A stretch of DNA of 64,000 nucleotides from Modicisalibacter sp049808615. Lineage in GTDB: Bacteria; Pseudomonadota; Gammaproteobacteria; Pseudomonadales; Halomonadaceae. Below are positions 63,992 to 64,000 of this stretch, piece by piece. Positions within the stretch are counted from its first letter, which is position 1. Every line of letters begins with the position of its first letter. The DNA lies in contig NZ_JBNCAN010000015.1 of NCBI RefSeq assembly GCF_049808615.1, positions 42,277-106,276 on the forward strand, in the 5' to 3' direction. The translations under genes and the position numbers were made by a program. Below the pieces are notes generated by a model, which made no database searches, was not told the origin of the DNA, and was given only the letters and a program-made list of their open reading frames with translations.

Positions 63992-64000
63992 ATGGCGACG
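63992..64000 (+). CDS. Start of next gene, probably hsdM (partial)
   Basis: ATG at 63992 preceded by GGGGAGG at the right distance; only three codons (MAT) are visible. The methyltransferase subunit is the expected neighbour of hsdR and hsdS, but this cannot be confirmed from the sequence. Confidence 0.4.

Noticed and set aside
1..64000. tRNA, rRNA, CRISPR arrays or insertion sequences
   Set aside because: No array of spaced direct repeats, transposase gene, cloverleaf-like sequence or rRNA-like stretch was seen. A dedicated tRNA scan was not possible.

Overview
The window looks like chromosomal DNA of a GC-rich, aerobic, motile gammaproteobacterium, most likely a halophile of the Halomonadaceae. 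This is inferred from gene content (TRAP and amino-acid transporters, acidic exported proteins, NhaC-type antiporter, paired PII genes around amtB, an fpr gene divergent from a FinR-type regulator). No rRNA, tRNA, CRISPR array or insertion sequence was found. Nearly all the DNA is coding, and no gap exceeds 300 bases.

Layout. 1-4.5 kb: end of an ABC-F ATPase, a TIGR02444-type protein, and a TRAP transporter whose QM genes converge on the binding-protein gene. 4.7-8.7 kb: exported FKBP isomerase with a coupled PHB-depolymerase-type esterase, a SCO copper chaperone pair, and an AEC transporter. 8.7-8.9 kb: a candidate Fur-controlled small RNA. 8.9-16.9 kb: LysR/EamA pair, AGCS symporter, thiS-thiG-trmB, DUF423 protein, thioesterase, MFS transporter. 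16.9-24.5 kb: malate synthase G, an alpha/beta hydrolase and lipoprotein, a HisC-like aminotransferase, a cation antiporter and comM. 24.6-30.8 kb: a dCache-HAMP-GGDEF-EAL protein behind three tandem polyamine-type binding-protein genes. 31-34 kb: ubiK, then glnK-amtB and a second glnK whose 3' end is repeated in tandem. 34-41.7 kb: fpr/finR, two chemoreceptors with almost identical signalling halves, and small genes. 41.7-45.9 kb: the aapJQMP amino-acid ABC transporter. 46-49.9 kb: speE, vanZ-like, hemE, ribA, a hemolysin III-type protein. 49.9-55.8 kb: MHYT-GGDEF-EAL protein, NhaC antiporter with a GST, a small exported protein, djlA. 55.8-60.5 kb: xseB-ispA-dxs and serA. 60.6-64 kb: type I restriction genes with a truncated, AT-rich specificity gene.

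The most interesting elements are four. (1) The RNA at about 8770-8903 has a sigma70 promoter overlapped by a Fur-box-like sequence, an intrinsic terminator, and an anti-Shine-Dalgarno core that resembles Pseudomonas PrrF as I remember it. (2) The three binding proteins plus the c-di-GMP enzyme have the layout of the Vibrio NspS-MbaA polyamine sensor, but with three binding proteins, no permease, and a position between comM and ubiK. (3) A 123-bp unit from the 3' end of the second glnK is repeated almost three times in phase. (4) Four 14-bp repeats lie between vanZ and speE.

Nitrogen control is visible in the DNA: an NtrC-type site and a sigma54-like promoter precede glnK-amtB. Sigma28-type promoters precede both chemoreceptors. 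Polyamine synthesis (speE), candidate polyamine sensing and two c-di-GMP enzymes in one window suggest control of the surface-attached versus motile state, but that link is inference.
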